DNA from: Liopterus haemorrhoidalis
Taxonomy: Eukaryota > Arthropoda > Insecta > Coleoptera > Dytiscidae
Direction of reading: 5' to 3'
Assembly: GCA_963971575.1 (NCBI GenBank)
Contig: OZ020617.1
Coordinates: forward strand, 18,127,403 to 18,191,402
DNA: 64,000 nt
The translations under genes were made by a program, and so were the position numbers. Shown here in pieces: positions 36,060 through 46,947 of this stretch; the stretch's first letter is position 1, and each line of letters starts with the position of its first letter. Under the pieces are notes generated by a model, which worked only from the letters and a program-made list of their open reading frames with translations, was not told where the DNA came from and ran no database searches.

Positions 36060-37070
36060 AAATTGATGTGAAGTGTGAATTTTCACACATTTCGGGGTTT
36101 TGCAGGTATTTAGTAAGTGAAAGATGATTATTTGGGATGCCAAAACAAATTTTATATTAAAATATTTTTTTTGTTAATTTTAATTCGAACGCCTAATACC
36201 ATTTTTTAGGTTTCTAAATATGTGCAGTATTTTTTTTTTTATATAGCAAGGTTCATTAAGAATTTTAAAAATTGCGCCTATGGCTTCCATTGGTTGTTAT
36301 AAGTTCCGCCCCTCTGATTTTGTGTACATTGAAACAGAATTAAATTATAATTTAAACAATTTCCACTGGTTATTAAATTTACGCTTTTAAAAATTAAATG
36401 CAACATTTGCCAAAATATAACTAGAATTTTGAAAAAATAATTTAAACAATATATAAATTAAAAAAAAAAAAACAAATAATAATATTGTCTCTTCTCACAG
36501 GGTTCGATCCCTTTCGGATCGAGTTCTTGGGTGAAAAGCCAGCGTCAAAACCACTACACCAGCATACACGCTCCAGTGTAGCGTGTTACAAAGCTATAAC
36601 TTGTATACATTATTAGCAAAAAATCACGTAAAATGCGTTTTTTTCCAAAAACGTAATCTGATCAAAAATTCCTGTTGTACTATTCCGGTTCACACCAATG
36701 TACATTACTTAGAATTTTTTCAGATTTTTAGTTTAAACCATCTGTGCTACAGGGTGTGGGACAAAAATTTTTTTGCACAATTTTGATCGTTAATCCACGT
36801 ACCACGGGCTTTCATTTGACACGCTACTCAGAATTATAAAAAAAAAAAATTTTTTCGATGAGCACATATTTGTTTATATTTTTAGGGGGATATGTTTTTT
36901 AGATGTTTTAGTATTTTTCCTATGTGCGGGTCAAAGAGTTGTATAAGCATGCCAAATTTCAACTCTCTAGGTTTAGCCGATTGGCTACAATTTTTACCGA
37001 ACAGACAGACAGACAGACGACAAAATGACGGTTTTTGGTCATACCTACAAAACCCTAATAAAACAGAGAT
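36060..37070 (-). repeat. ~1-kb dispersed repeat (family R1), copy 2
   Basis: Collinear with 29690-30790, including AATTGATGTGAAGTGTGAA, AAGAGTTGTATAAGCATGCC and CAGACAGACAGACGACAAAA. At 36490-36570 the minus strand has a tRNA-like TGGTGTAGTGGTTTTGACGC with ACTCGATCC; this head differs from that of copy 1. Confidence 0.75.
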
Positions 37071-37882
37071 ATAAGATAAGAATAATATAAGAAAACACAC
37101 ATTTTTTGAGGTTTTTACAAAATTAGCAATTTTTATGTGAGCATTTATCACTCTGCGTTATTTTCGGTGTGGGGAATTTTTTATGTGGGCATAATTCTAT
37201 GTCAGAAGTTTTCGAGAGCACTTATGACTGTGCGCACACGGCATGATGACTTACAGAAGCCTTTTCCCACCCCGCTTTGGCATCAAGAAATTATGGTCAG
37301 CCTAACCATACATGTTGAAAAAGTTTTTGGTTGCTACAATTGTGTTATTGCCATTATAAAATTCATAATGTAAACAATGACGTAATGCACTATCCAACAA
37401 AAATATGGGAAAACTTTAATTAACAACCTGAACCTTTATTATTTATCCAAGCACAGTAGTTTATGTTGGTTCTAACGTTAAAAATAAGACAAAATTTAGT
37501 TTAGAATACATCTGAAGTTTAATTCAAACTGCTCGGTTTCTTCTGTACTGGATTATTTACTATACGAACCTACCCTAATTTCCTTATTATATGGAACATC
37601 ATGTTACAGGTTGTTAAATAAAGATGAGCAAATAACAGAGATCTTTACTGTTCATTCAATAGAATGTAACAGAATCGAAAGTAAAAATGTCGGAACTTTT
37701 TTACAATACTTTGAAAACAGATGTTATTGATCTGCAGGAGAAATAAAAATTTATTGCGTGATAAAAAATTCAATATGCAATAACTATTGTATAAACCCAA
37801 TAAATGTAGACACATTTAACTAACCAATGAACTTTATGCATTTAATTTATCATAAATGTAAAATTATAAAATCAGAACTTAC

Positions 37883-37950
37883 CCAACTAGAGCGTTAATA
37901 ACAAAAGCAGATATGACCATCCGTCCTTCGATATCCCGAATATGAATTTC
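37883..37950 (-). CDS. SYS1: SYS1 exon 2
   Basis: 68 bp between acceptor TTTAAG (37956-37951) and donor GTAAGT (37882-37877) on the minus strand. It encodes EIHIRDIEGRMVISAFVINA then LVG, with the last codon split 2+1. This matches the loop between SYS1 helix 1 and helix 2 (E-I-x...GR-x-x-x-SAF-x-x-NAL). Phase joins both neighbouring exons without error. Confidence 0.93.
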
Positions 37951-38019
37951 CTTAAACGATGAAATACATTAACACACTTGCAATATGTTACAAAATTATA
38001 AAATATCTTTCAAACTTAC

Positions 38020-38190
38020 ATGATATTCAAAAATATGATCAAGAGATCTATTGTCACCTGAGATAAATCCAAATAAAGTTATTAATAGTCCAAGTGACAA
38101 ATATACAATACACTGAACAGAAATTATTTGGGATATGATTAAAAAGGGATCCCATTGTGTATATCTAAACGTTCCTTGAAATTTTTTCAT
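38020..38190 (-). CDS. SYS1: SYS1 exon 1: Golgi integral membrane protein SYS1
   Basis: SYS1 is a Golgi membrane protein that anchors acetylated ARFRP1 (Arl3p in yeast), starting the recruitment of Arl1 and GRIP golgins to the trans-Golgi. Exon 1 encodes 57 residues, MKKFQGTFRYTQWDPFLIIS onward, with the family motif WDP-x-LI-x-SQI and the first membrane helix, ending LDHIFEYH before GTAAGT. Exons 1-3 (171+68+241 bp) splice to 159 aa plus stop, close to the ~156 aa of animal SYS1, with four predicted helices. The start ATG at 38190 is the only one upstream of the conserved WDP. The neighbour TRAPPC12 starts 447 bp away in the opposite direction. The gene spans 9.5 kb, nearly all of it intron 2. 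Confidence 0.96.
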
Positions 38191-38637
38191 TGTGAATACT
38201 TTTTGGCACTATTTATATTTATGTTATGACTTTACATTTTATTAAAAAATATGGAAATTTATCTAGCAACATTTTAACCTCAATACGTGGTTTGACATTT
38301 CTTTAATACTGTAGTTCTAAAACTATGGTTACTAGTGAAAAAATATATTGTATTATTTTTCTAACAAACTTCTGATTTTTGTAAAGCGTTTGTTTAGAAA
38401 ATTAATAATTAATAATGAATTTAGGTGTTACATTAATTAGGTATACGTAAATAGGTAAAGAATTTGAAAAATGTAGATTTTTCTAAAAATTGTTTGATGT
38501 TTACTGCTCTAGTTGGCAAGATAAAATACTTCTTCTTCATAGGTATATCCTGTGAATTTGACAAATGTCAGTCGAGAAATCGAATTAATTTGAATCGTTT
38601 TTTATTTATTTTTATTTAATTTAATTTATAATTTCTA
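38191..38637. promoter_or_regulatory. Shared 447-bp intergenic region, candidate bidirectional promoter
   Basis: It separates the SYS1 ATG (minus) from the TRAPPC12 ATG (plus). No convincing TATA box is seen on either strand; composition is AT-rich with a CAAT-like ATTGG absent. Two housekeeping Golgi-traffic genes starting this close on opposite strands make a TATA-less divergent promoter the simplest reading. Confidence 0.6.
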
Positions 38638-39054
38638 ATGGCTAACACATCAGAACCAGCATTAAATATAGCAGGGATAACTGCTGATTTACATAATATA
38701 AATTTAGATGTAAAAACTTCGAATCCAACAGTGACATTCAGTTATGAAAATGATCAAAAGTCGAAGAGCATGTCTGATAACACGCCTAATATAAGTAAAT
38801 ATTTTACACAAAATAACAAGCAGCCTACAGCTACAGAAACAGTCAGTTTCTTCAACGAAATTCAAACAAATAATCAAGAGAAAAAGGGTAGTAAAGCAGA
38901 ACCTGCGGTGTGCAGAATTTTTGCAGAAGCTCCTCCGCAACAGAAACCTGCTGATCCTGCAACGAGTTTCTTCGATTTCTTAGGGAATAAATCAACAATG
39001 AACTCATCTGGATTAGTTTCTGATCTTGGATTAGGGACAAAAGACATATCGGAT
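38638..39054 (+). CDS. TRAPPC12: TRAPPC12 exon 1: TRAPPIII complex subunit 12, N-terminus
   Basis: TRAPPC12 is a TPR-containing subunit of the metazoan TRAPPIII complex, a tether and Rab GEF acting in ER-to-Golgi traffic and autophagy; the human protein also has a mitotic kinetochore role. This exon encodes 139 residues, MANTSEPALNIAGITADLHN onward, low-complexity and acidic/polar, with DLGLGTKDISD at the end before GTAAGT (39055). The N-terminal region of TRAPPC12 is poorly conserved and disordered, which fits. Identification rests on exons 2-4. The donor is phase 0, as is the acceptor of exon 2. The window holds 463 codons; about 130 residues (most of the TPR array) lie beyond the right edge. 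Intron 1 is 15.5 kb. Confidence 0.88.
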
Positions 39055-40199
39055 GTAAGTTTTTATATTCTTTGTTTTTTGTTTTTGCAATTCTTGGTTT
39101 CGAATGGCATTAATTTGCTTCAATTGTTTTCTTTTTTGCTTTGTTTCCTCTTTTAGAGCATGTATATTTCTGATTATGACATTTTTTGTAAGATAAATTG
39201 CATATTGATTTTTGTACACAAGGTGCACATGGTCAGAAAAATACCGAGGCATGTTTTATGTCTTTTTAGCTATATATATAATTAAATATCATACTGAATT
39301 AAATAATTGTAATCTGTTTAGTCAGTAATTATTATAAAATACATAAAAACTAAAAATTTTCTTAAAAATTTGTCATGTGCTCATTTTCAAAAAGTATTAT
39401 TATTTAATGGTCGTAATGTGTTTTCTCTTTTTTAAAATTAAAACTATTAATTTAGACATAAACTATGTATTGATATTTATAAATAAACATGGTTTCATAT
39501 TTTCTGTGTGCAGGCCTCAGGTATTTTGCTTCAAGAAACTGTTGCGTAAATAGTGCTATCATTTGCTAATAATAAGTTATGTTCCGTAGTTGAAATATCC
39601 ATATTAGCCTAACACAAAATGTGATTTTAATCCTGGATATCTCCAGTCAAAATTTATATTTTGGTATGGTAGTAAACTCCATTGTACAAGAATCGTTTTA
39701 TATCTATGAATCCTGTTCTTAACTTTTTATTTAAGCTTCTTAGCTTTTATTTAATGGAATCCAAAATTCATGCAGAAGGAACATTCTGACACTGTGTAGA
39801 CAGCTCAGGGGATCGATTCAACTTAAAGTATTTTAATATTTCAAATGATTACTTGTTTATACAGGGTTAATAGGACCGGTCTGAATGTCACATTGGCCAC
39901 GTGGTTTTCATGTATAGTCTTTCTTCCGTAAATTTATTTCATCATAGAACATATAGGTTTCATTTCTATAACAACCGATGATTAACAGCAATGTAAAATG
40001 CGTTTATTTTAAACTGGGACATACTGCATAGCTCACTCGATTATAAAGATAAATAAACGAAAAACATTTTTTCTTTTATTTATCAAACAAAAATATCTTT
40101 CAAACAAGGAAATAAATAGGAATGAAAAATATATTTATTAAAAAAACATAAAATTTAAAATTTGGAAAAATCATAAAATAAAAATAGTCTACAACAAAT
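39055..40199. other. Start of TRAPPC12 intron 1, nothing recognised
   Basis: AT-rich, without coding or repeat ends that I can support. Confidence 0.4.
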
Positions 40200-40790
40200 G
40201 TTCAAATATTAGCTGTTAGTTCTTCTATGGTAAAATTTTGGCCATTAAAAATTCTGCTTTTCATATATCCCCAATAAAAATAAAATCGTTCGGTGCTAAG
40301 TCCGGCAACCTAGCGGGCCATTCTATTTCGCCGCCACGTCCACTCCAACAGCGAGGAAATGTATGATTTAAAAATGTTTTAATTATTATGGCATTATGCG
40401 CTAGGGCAGGGCTTCTTAAACTTTTTCATATAGCGACCCCCTTCAAGCCTAGGAAATTTTAAACGACCCACCATGTAATGAAATTAATATTGACCGTAGA
40501 TGTAGGTATAATATCGCGATATTGTAGAATCTACCTTGTAGATTCTAAAAATGTATTTATTATTACCCAAAAGTAGCAGATCTTTGCGACCCCCCTTCAG
40601 TAGCCTCGGGACCCACAGTTTAAGAAGCCCTGCGCTAGGGCACCGCCGTGTTGGAACCACACTTCACCTGGAATATTTAATGCAGGTATTGCTCCATTTT
40701 CTATCAAATCCAGATATTTTTGGGCAGTAAGGTTTCCGTCTACAAAAAATCTATATCTGAAAATAACAGTTGCCATGCACAAATGAAAAT
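40200..40790 (-). pseudogene. DD41D-type mariner-like transposase relic
   Basis: Minus-strand reading around the inserted MITE gives FRYRFFVDGNLTAQKYLDLI, EVWFQHGGALAHN, then FPRCWSGRGGEIEWPARLPD and LAPNDF. It resembles the transposase of the full element at 58555. The spacing from the (mutated, G for D) second catalytic position to the third D is 41 residues. Confidence 0.75.
40407..40632. mobile_element. hAT-type MITE with 8-bp target duplication
   Basis: CAGGGCTTCTTAAAC and GTTTAAGAAGCCCTG are perfect inverted ends, flanked by CGCTAGGG at 40399-40406 and 40633-40640. It sits inside the DD41D relic and is 226 bp. The ends match the hAT element starting at 62858. Confidence 0.93.
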
Positions 40791-41074
40791 CAAACGTTTA
40801 ACAAAGTTTATTGTCAGGTTAAACATAAATTTACAAAATTAAATACATATTAAATCTAAATTAAATTTTCAAATAAAAATCCATTATTAGCTAAACAAAA
40901 ACCTAATCTATTGTAGAAATTTCTGTTTACATTTGCAATAGTCCGCGGATGAATATTATTACAAATATTAATTTTTTTTTGCTGTAAATCGTCTATGTAG
41001 TCGATGTTATTGATATTTAATTTTTTGTGAAGGGCCACAAGATAAAATCTTTTTTTACGTTAGATTTTCATTTG

Positions 41075-41290
41075 TGTATGATAATAATAATAATAATAAT
41101 ACTTTATTACCCAAAAATCAGTACAGATCAAGGCTCGTCATGAGCAGTGTATAATAAACACAATAATATTAATAAGAATTAATATAACATAATTAACAAG
41201 TACAAAAAATCATCTGTATCCACCACAGGACCGACCGCCATCACAAAGTACTTGTATAAAATACATTCTTCTAGCAGAGTAGTTATTATT
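41075..41290 (-). mobile_element. 3' end of a non-LTR retroelement or SINE (tail AATAAAGTATTATTATTAT)
   Basis: On the minus strand the sequence runs through ATACACTGCTCATGACGAGC and TACTGATTTTTGGGTAATAA into AGT(ATT)n, the usual shape of a LINE 3' UTR with an (ATT)n tail. No coding part is retained. Confidence 0.5.
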
Positions 41291-41439
41291 GTAAAAACAA
41301 GAACTTATTATATTGCGTTGACAATTTCATAATGTGTATTTATAATTTACGATAACCATGGAAACGTACCTGCATACATACAAAAAAAAATGTCTCAAAT
41401 AAAAGTTGTTAGTTATTGCTTTTATAGTAAGTTTTGTTA

Positions 41440-41790
41440 AATAAATTTTTTCGAAATATTTCTCTGTTGTGAAATATTCGCAAAAATCTTAAAACCGACA
41501 CGAATAAACTCCCATTTGTAGTTAACCGATTTTTACCAAAAGTTGATCAATTTGTGCTATTGATGTCAAAAGCTTAAATATGAAGTTTCATAAAAATCCT
41601 TGTAGCCGAATTTGCTCTGCACGTGTACACAGACCGACGGACAGACAGACAGACCGACATCATGCTCAAAATAGTCAAAACGTTATGTTCTCTTCTCAAT
41701 TCGTGGAGATCCATCGAAATCTCGAAATGTCAAAATCGGTATGATCACAATACCTCCCTTATATATGTTGGCGGTCGGTAAAAAAATAAA
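41440..41790 (+). repeat. Dispersed repeat fragment with (CAGA)n segment
   Basis: Contains GTTAACCGATTTTTACCAAA, AATATGAAGTTTCATAAAAA and GACGGACAGACAGACAGACC, a combination typical of interspersed arthropod repeats. It is related in style, not clearly in sequence, to R1. Confidence 0.45.
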
Positions 41791-42468
41791 TAATACATAT
41801 TGCAGTAAACTGGAATAATATACTCGAAATTTTTAAATATTTCTTTTGTATTTTTGTAATGTGCATAAATGTATATTACAAATATCTTTGTTGCATTGAT
41901 AATTATTATTACAATTGCATTTAAAGGTCATATTTAAGATGTAAAAATTTATTGTTTTTATTCTGAAAAAAACCATACGTTTTACTGCTTATTTTATTAT
42001 ATATCTTGATCTAAATTTTAAATTATTTGGATATTTTGATTTAAAGTGTAAAGTGCGTATATGAACACACATTTATTATCAAAAATAAACTGGTATAAAA
42101 GAACATGTCATACTATATTTACATTGAACTTGTTTACTTAAAAACTTGCCAAAATATTTTATGTTATCTTTCAGTTTTTAATGCTAAAAATATTGATTTT
42201 ATATTTTTTATATAAATGCACTAAAAAAAAAAAGTAGCAAAGGCCATTAAAAATTTAAAAAAAAAAAAAAAAAAAAAACAAAAAAAAATCATATTATTTT
42301 CCAGATTCTAGTTCACGAATCACGTTTTATTATACTAAATTTGTACATTTTTATAATTTTACTAGCTGAGCTACATTTTTGCTGGAATGTAAATGATAAG
42401 CGAGATATTTCAGTTTCAAGTAGAACAAAAGAATCGTTTCTTTATTCTAAACTACTCTTGTATATTAA
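41791..42468. other. TRAPPC12 intron 1, AT-rich with poly(A) tract
   Basis: A near-pure A run of about 30 bases at 42259-42288 could be a retroelement tail, but no element is recognised before it. Confidence 0.4.
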
Positions 42469-42771
42469 GGGCCGAGAGTTCCAGTTGCTAATAAACTGTC
42501 CTATAAATTTATTAGCAATATATTTTTTTTTCCGTGAGTTCCACCCCGAAATAGTTATTAGGTAAATAAGCTTAAAGGTAATAAATAGGCTTATTTGTTT
42601 CTAATAACATGAAGTGCTTAATAAAGTGACATATAACCAAAAACAAGTTCGCAAAATGTGTTAATATTTCTATTTTAATTGAAAAACAGTATAATTTTAA
42701 TAGAATATACAAATATGTAGTTTTTATACATACATAGTTTTTCTATAATGGTGATTTTAGTGTTTTATATA

Positions 42772-43354
42772 CTGTCCGACAAATATTTCGTGGCCGGGCG
42801 TGGTTTATTGTGCGCACAGAGAGGGCACTATGAAAGACAGTGGCAGATATAGAGTACAGTCAGAGAAACAAGTTCACATTCTTACACGTGTACATTATAT
42901 TTATCAGTTAAGTACGTCTACAAAGACAAGTTCCTCCCATCACAGTCGAACAACAAAACTATAGAAACGCAGCTGCTTGATTTAAGTGATTATTGCATTT
43001 GACGTTGACTTTGTCGACTTGTTTATGGGCCAGAGCACCCCCGTCCCACGTCTTTTTCCAAACTCCAGCGATTTCAAGTAGATTGTAAATAATAAAGGCT
43101 TACATTCTATGTAAGTCTTTTCCCGCTAAATATACTTACATAACAATGTTAAATTTTTGACTATTAATAGCACGTCCACCTAGTTTGTTTTTTGTCTCCA
43201 TGATTTTAAATATTTAATATATTTTGAATGTTGCACTTATGCACTTGACTGTAATAGCGTGTGTAGGAAATAATGCAATTCGCCAAAGTTATAATCCCCA
43301 CTACAAATTTCACGCGCATTTTTCACGCCCGGCCACGAAATATCTGTCGGACAG
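42772..43354. repeat. 583-bp MITE of Tc1/mariner type
   Basis: CTGTCCGACAAATATTTCGT plus GGCCGGGCGTG is mirrored at the right (CACGCCCGGCCACGAAATAT onward), 31 bp with one or two mismatches and TA at both borders. It is nested in the Harbinger-like element. Confidence 0.88.
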
Positions 43355-43911
43355 TACATTTTAGTTGTATTTTTATGAAATCGACGATCTGTTTGGATGG
43401 ATTTATAAATTATAGACAACCGTTTTTAGAATATTTGGGCATTTATTGTAAATGTGGTACATAAAGAACAATATATAAATATATTTGTTTAAATAAACAT
43501 ATGTAATATGTTTATTTAATACGTTTTTAAATAAACGTATGTATTTCGTTCAATTACGAATACAATACATTACAAATAATACTTTAAGCATTACTATTTA
43601 TATATAAATGATAGAAAATAAGAAAGATGCAATTTTTTACAGAATAATAAAGATGTGTGGCTGAAAATGGTTGATAAGTTTAATTCATATTGTTTAAGGA
43701 ATGTAAAATAAAGCAAAATTTTGCTGTGTTTTTATTTTCAATTGCTATTTTGGCTAAACTAGGGATTAGGTTGCTACAACGTTACAAAAAAAATTTGTAG
43801 ATCGCAGCACATAACAATTTCACTAAATAATTCAAGGATTATCAGTGGCTTTAAAACAATGGTTTCTGGAAGCCAGCTACCCATCTTCTAGTTTTATGAC
43901 AAAACACTATC

Positions 43912-43930
43912 TTAGGTTAGGTTAGGTTAG
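43912..43930. repeat. Short interstitial (TTAGG) array
   Basis: Three full and one partial TTAGG units, the canonical insect telomere motif. It lies between two copies of a ~40-bp direct repeat (CTACCCATCTTCTAGTNNNA TGACAAAACACTATCTTA, from 43878 and 43966). Confidence 0.8.
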
Positions 43931-45111
43931 TAAGTGTTTGGTTAGCAGAAGCCGAGCGAAGCAAGCTACCCATCTTCTAGTATAATGACAAAACACTATC
44001 TTAAAACTCGCGCTAATATAACAATGCCGCCTGTTTAGAATCATCGTACGTTAAACAAAACATGTGCGATGTGACGCGGTGTGACGCATGTGCAGTTGTG
44101 TAGCAACATATCCCCTAGTTATACCGCTATTTTTATTAACTCCTCTTCTATTAATATTATCCTCGTTTTCTGTGGTAAAATTTGTTGAACGCCGTTTAAT
44201 TGTCATTTTAACAGTAACACAAAAAATATACGTAAAGTCATTGAATGTAAAGTCAAACTATTTACAGTCAAAATATGTAATGTCAAAATATTCAATGTCA
44301 AAATTTCATCTCACTTTAGCTCTACAAATTCACGTATAGCTCTATCCCTCGTGCACCGTGTTACTATCTAAAATACAAATACAAAAACAAAATATTATGT
44401 TGCTAATAAACTATTAGAAGGATTTTGTAACTTGGAAATCACCAATAAATTTATTAGCTTCATAAATATATTATGTGTCTAATAACTATTAGGGAGTTTA
44501 TTAGGAACTGGAACTCACGGCCCTAAGTAAATAATAAGTGAAATACATGATTTATAGGTAGCTCTGACCATAGCTCCCCAAATATATATCTCATATATAT
44601 ATTTGATGGAATGTAAATAAATAAGTGAGATATTTTAAGATTTTAGTTTTAGGGATTATTCCCGTAACTCCCCATATATTCATTCCATCGAAAAAGTATA
44701 TAACACTCTTTTCTGTGACAGACGATTTGACAGTTCTCGGTTGTTTTGGTTTGGTAATTCATCATGAATAGACTCACGCCGGAGCAACGTTTTCAAATTG
44801 TTCAAATTTATTTTGAAATACACGGTTCAATTCGAGAAACACATCGGGCATTACGTGTGTTTTATGGTGCTCATTATCGTCCATCAGAGCGATTAATTCG
44901 AGAAACTATGGATCGTTTTCGCCATACGTTTACTCGATAATACGCATCCCGTAAGACGTCGTACAGTGCGCACACAACAAGCGATTGCTGGTGTGCAGCG
45001 TAGTGTTGATGATGATCCAATGTGTCAATTCGTCATCGTGTTCAACAATTAAACTTGTGCCCATCCACTTTATGGAAAATTTTGCGTAAAGATCTTGGTT
45101 TACCAGGTGTA

Positions 45112-46376
45112 CAAGTATGAACAGCCGATTTTTTTTTTTTAATAAAAAACATTAAACTCAAAAGAACAGTAAAAGTTTATTTATTCAAAGTATGCTCCAT
45201 TAGAAGTTATACATTTTTCCCATCTTTCAGGCAATTTGTGAATACCTCGCCAGTAGAACTCTTCCCCTTTCCCCGCAAACCATTCATCTAGCCATTCTTT
45301 CACATTTTCATATGAACAAAAGTGCTGCTCGGCAAGTGCGTGACCCATCGATGCGAACAAGTGGTAATCTGAAGGGCCCAAGTCTGGCGAGTAAGCGGCA
45401 TGGGGTAGCAATTCCCACTTGAGTGCCTCCAGTGTGTTGCAAACTGCTTTTGCCTTATGTGTTGGAGCGTTATCGTGAAGAAAGATTACCTTGTGCTGCC
45501 TTCTTTCGTATTCTGGTCGTTTTATGAGCAGCGAATGGTTCAATTCGATCAGTTGTTGTTGTTAGCGTTGGGTATTAACTGTTTCACCAGGTTTTAACAA
45601 TTCATAATAGACCACACCCTTTTGGTCCCACCAAGTACAGAGAATTGTCTTTTTGCCAAAGCGATTCGGTCTTGCAGTTGATGTGGATGGTGAGCCTGGG
45701 TTCACCCATAATTTTTTGCGTTTGGGATTTTCAAAATAAATCCATTTTTCATCGCCATTAACGATGCGATGCAAAAAATACTTTCTTTTGTATCGTGCAA
45801 GCAAAGTGTTTTTGTGTTTTTCCATCTGCCTCTCATTCAATGCATGTGGAACCCATCTGCCGACTTTCTGGATCTTACCCATCTCTCGTAGGCGATTGGA
45901 AACAGCTTGTTGACTAACGCCTAACTGCTCTGCTAGTTGTTTTTGTGATTGACTATCGTCTTCCTGTAGCAATGTTTCCAATTTTGTATCTTCATATTTT
46001 TTTGGAGGTTTTCCATGTTCTTTGTCTGTAAGATCAAAGTCACCAGTTTTGAAACGCCAAAACCATCGTTCACACGTATCTTGCGATGGAGCATATTCAC
46101 CATAAGTTTCTCGAAGCAGTCGGTATGATTCAGCAGCAGTTTTTTTCAAATAAAAACAAAACAGTAGTACTGTCCGCGAATGCTCTTTATTTGGCACAAA
46201 ATTTGATATTTTTAACACAGTAAAACAAAACTATATGATCACTTTTCAAATTATAACCTATACGCATTTGACACTTAATTATAACTTAACAAAACGCCAT
46301 ATGTGTTGAAACTTTGAATACACTCATACACTCTGTTTGCGCGGCAAGTTTGAAAAATATTCGAATTTCATACTTG
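45112..46376 (-). mobile_element. Nearly intact mariner (DD34D)
   Basis: 1265 bp, bounded by CAAGTATGAA and TTCATACTTG with TA duplications (45110-45111, 46377-46378). The insertion leaves the reading frame of the surrounding DD41D relic continuous once removed (LGLPGV|DLVRAYKIQL). It carries one transposase gene of full length with a single stop. Confidence 0.9.
45181..46218 (-). pseudogene. Mariner transposase, full length with one in-frame stop
   Basis: 345 codons from the start at 46218 to the stop at 45181, the normal mariner length. Domains: N-terminal paired-type helix-turn-helix (residues ~1-110, with [20 protein letters not shown]), the linker motif, then catalytic D1 in [11 protein letters not shown]2 in IFLHDNAPTHKAKAV and D3 in AAYSPDLGPSDYHLF, with 34 residues between D2 and D3. 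The only lesion I see is a TAA (about 45564-45562) after GETVNTQR, where relatives have a tyrosine. It should be one of the youngest insertions in the window. Confidence 0.92.
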
Positions 46377-46947
46377 TAGACCTGGTACGTGCTTACAAGA
46401 TTCAACTTGTGCAGGAATTGAAGCCACACGATAATCGTTCGCGCCTTTCAATTAATTTACTGACAGAAACATTTGACGAATGATTAATTTCACGAAATGG
46501 ATCTGTTAACTGGCCACCTCGTTCGTGCGATTTGACGCCATTAGATTATTTTCTTTGGGGATACGTAAAGTCGCATGTCTACGCCGATAAACCAGGAACA
46601 ATTGAGCACTTGGAAGCCAACATTCGACGCAATATTGCCGAAATACAGCCTGATTGACTGCGAAGAGTGTGTGAAAATTGGACCTCCAGATTACGCCATC
46701 TACGCGCCAGCCGAGGCGGCCACATGCCCGAAGTCATATTCAGACATTAATGTCAAAAAATTATCTTTCAAATAAAGCCAATTTCATGGATATTATAAAC
46801 ATTTTTCTGTGTTTTATTTCAATTTAAAATTCTCCGCCTCTAAAAAAAACACCATTTACAACAAAATTTTTTTTTTTTTTCTTATAAACATTTTTTGTTA
46901 TATACATTTTTGCTATTAAGTCAATAATAAGGGAGATATTTCAAAAG

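Larger units (their letters stand above)
34617..37245. repeat. Inverted arms with GTGCTCACAC-type motifs around a 2.6-kb region
   Basis: Left arm (34617-34740: GTGCGCACAGTCATAAGTGC, ATTCCCCACATCGAAAATAA, GATAAATGCTCACAC) is the reverse complement of the right arm (37135-37245) with moderate divergence. The left arm also carries internal quasi-repeats of GCTCACACGAAAA. The interior contains the pogo relic, the piggyBac-type MITE and repeat R1 copy 2. Confidence 0.6.
42469..44523. mobile_element. 2.06-kb PIF/Harbinger-like element, non-autonomous, with nested MITE
   Basis: GGGCCGAGAGTTCCAGTTGC at the left and GGAACTGGAACTCACGGCCC at the right are inverted, extending inward to AATAAACT. The flanking TAA (42466-42468, 44524-44526) is a 3-bp duplication as in PIF/Harbinger. 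No transposase frame was found. A 583-bp MITE and a local tandem duplication with telomere-type repeats lie inside. Confidence 0.78.
44764..46770 (+). pseudogene. DD41D-type transposase, internally deleted and split by a mariner
   Basis: Left of the mariner: MNRLTPEQRFQIVQIYFEIH, GSIRETHRALRVFYGAHYRP (helix-turn-helix) and LRKDLGLPG. Right of it: AYKIQLVQELKPHDNRSRLS, FDE-stop-LISRNGSVNWPPRS, CDLTPLDYFLWGYVKSHVYA and DKPGTIEHLEANIRRNIAEI. The same KIQLVQELKP motif occurs in the element at 58555. The catalytic centre with the first two aspartates is deleted. Confidence 0.82.

Noticed and set aside
38704..38940. Minus-strand open frame opposite TRAPPC12 exon 1
   Set aside because: Antisense shadow of the real coding exon; no splice or start evidence.
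43912..43930. A true telomere or subtelomere
   Set aside because: Only 19 nt of TTAGG repeat, inside a transposon in an intron.
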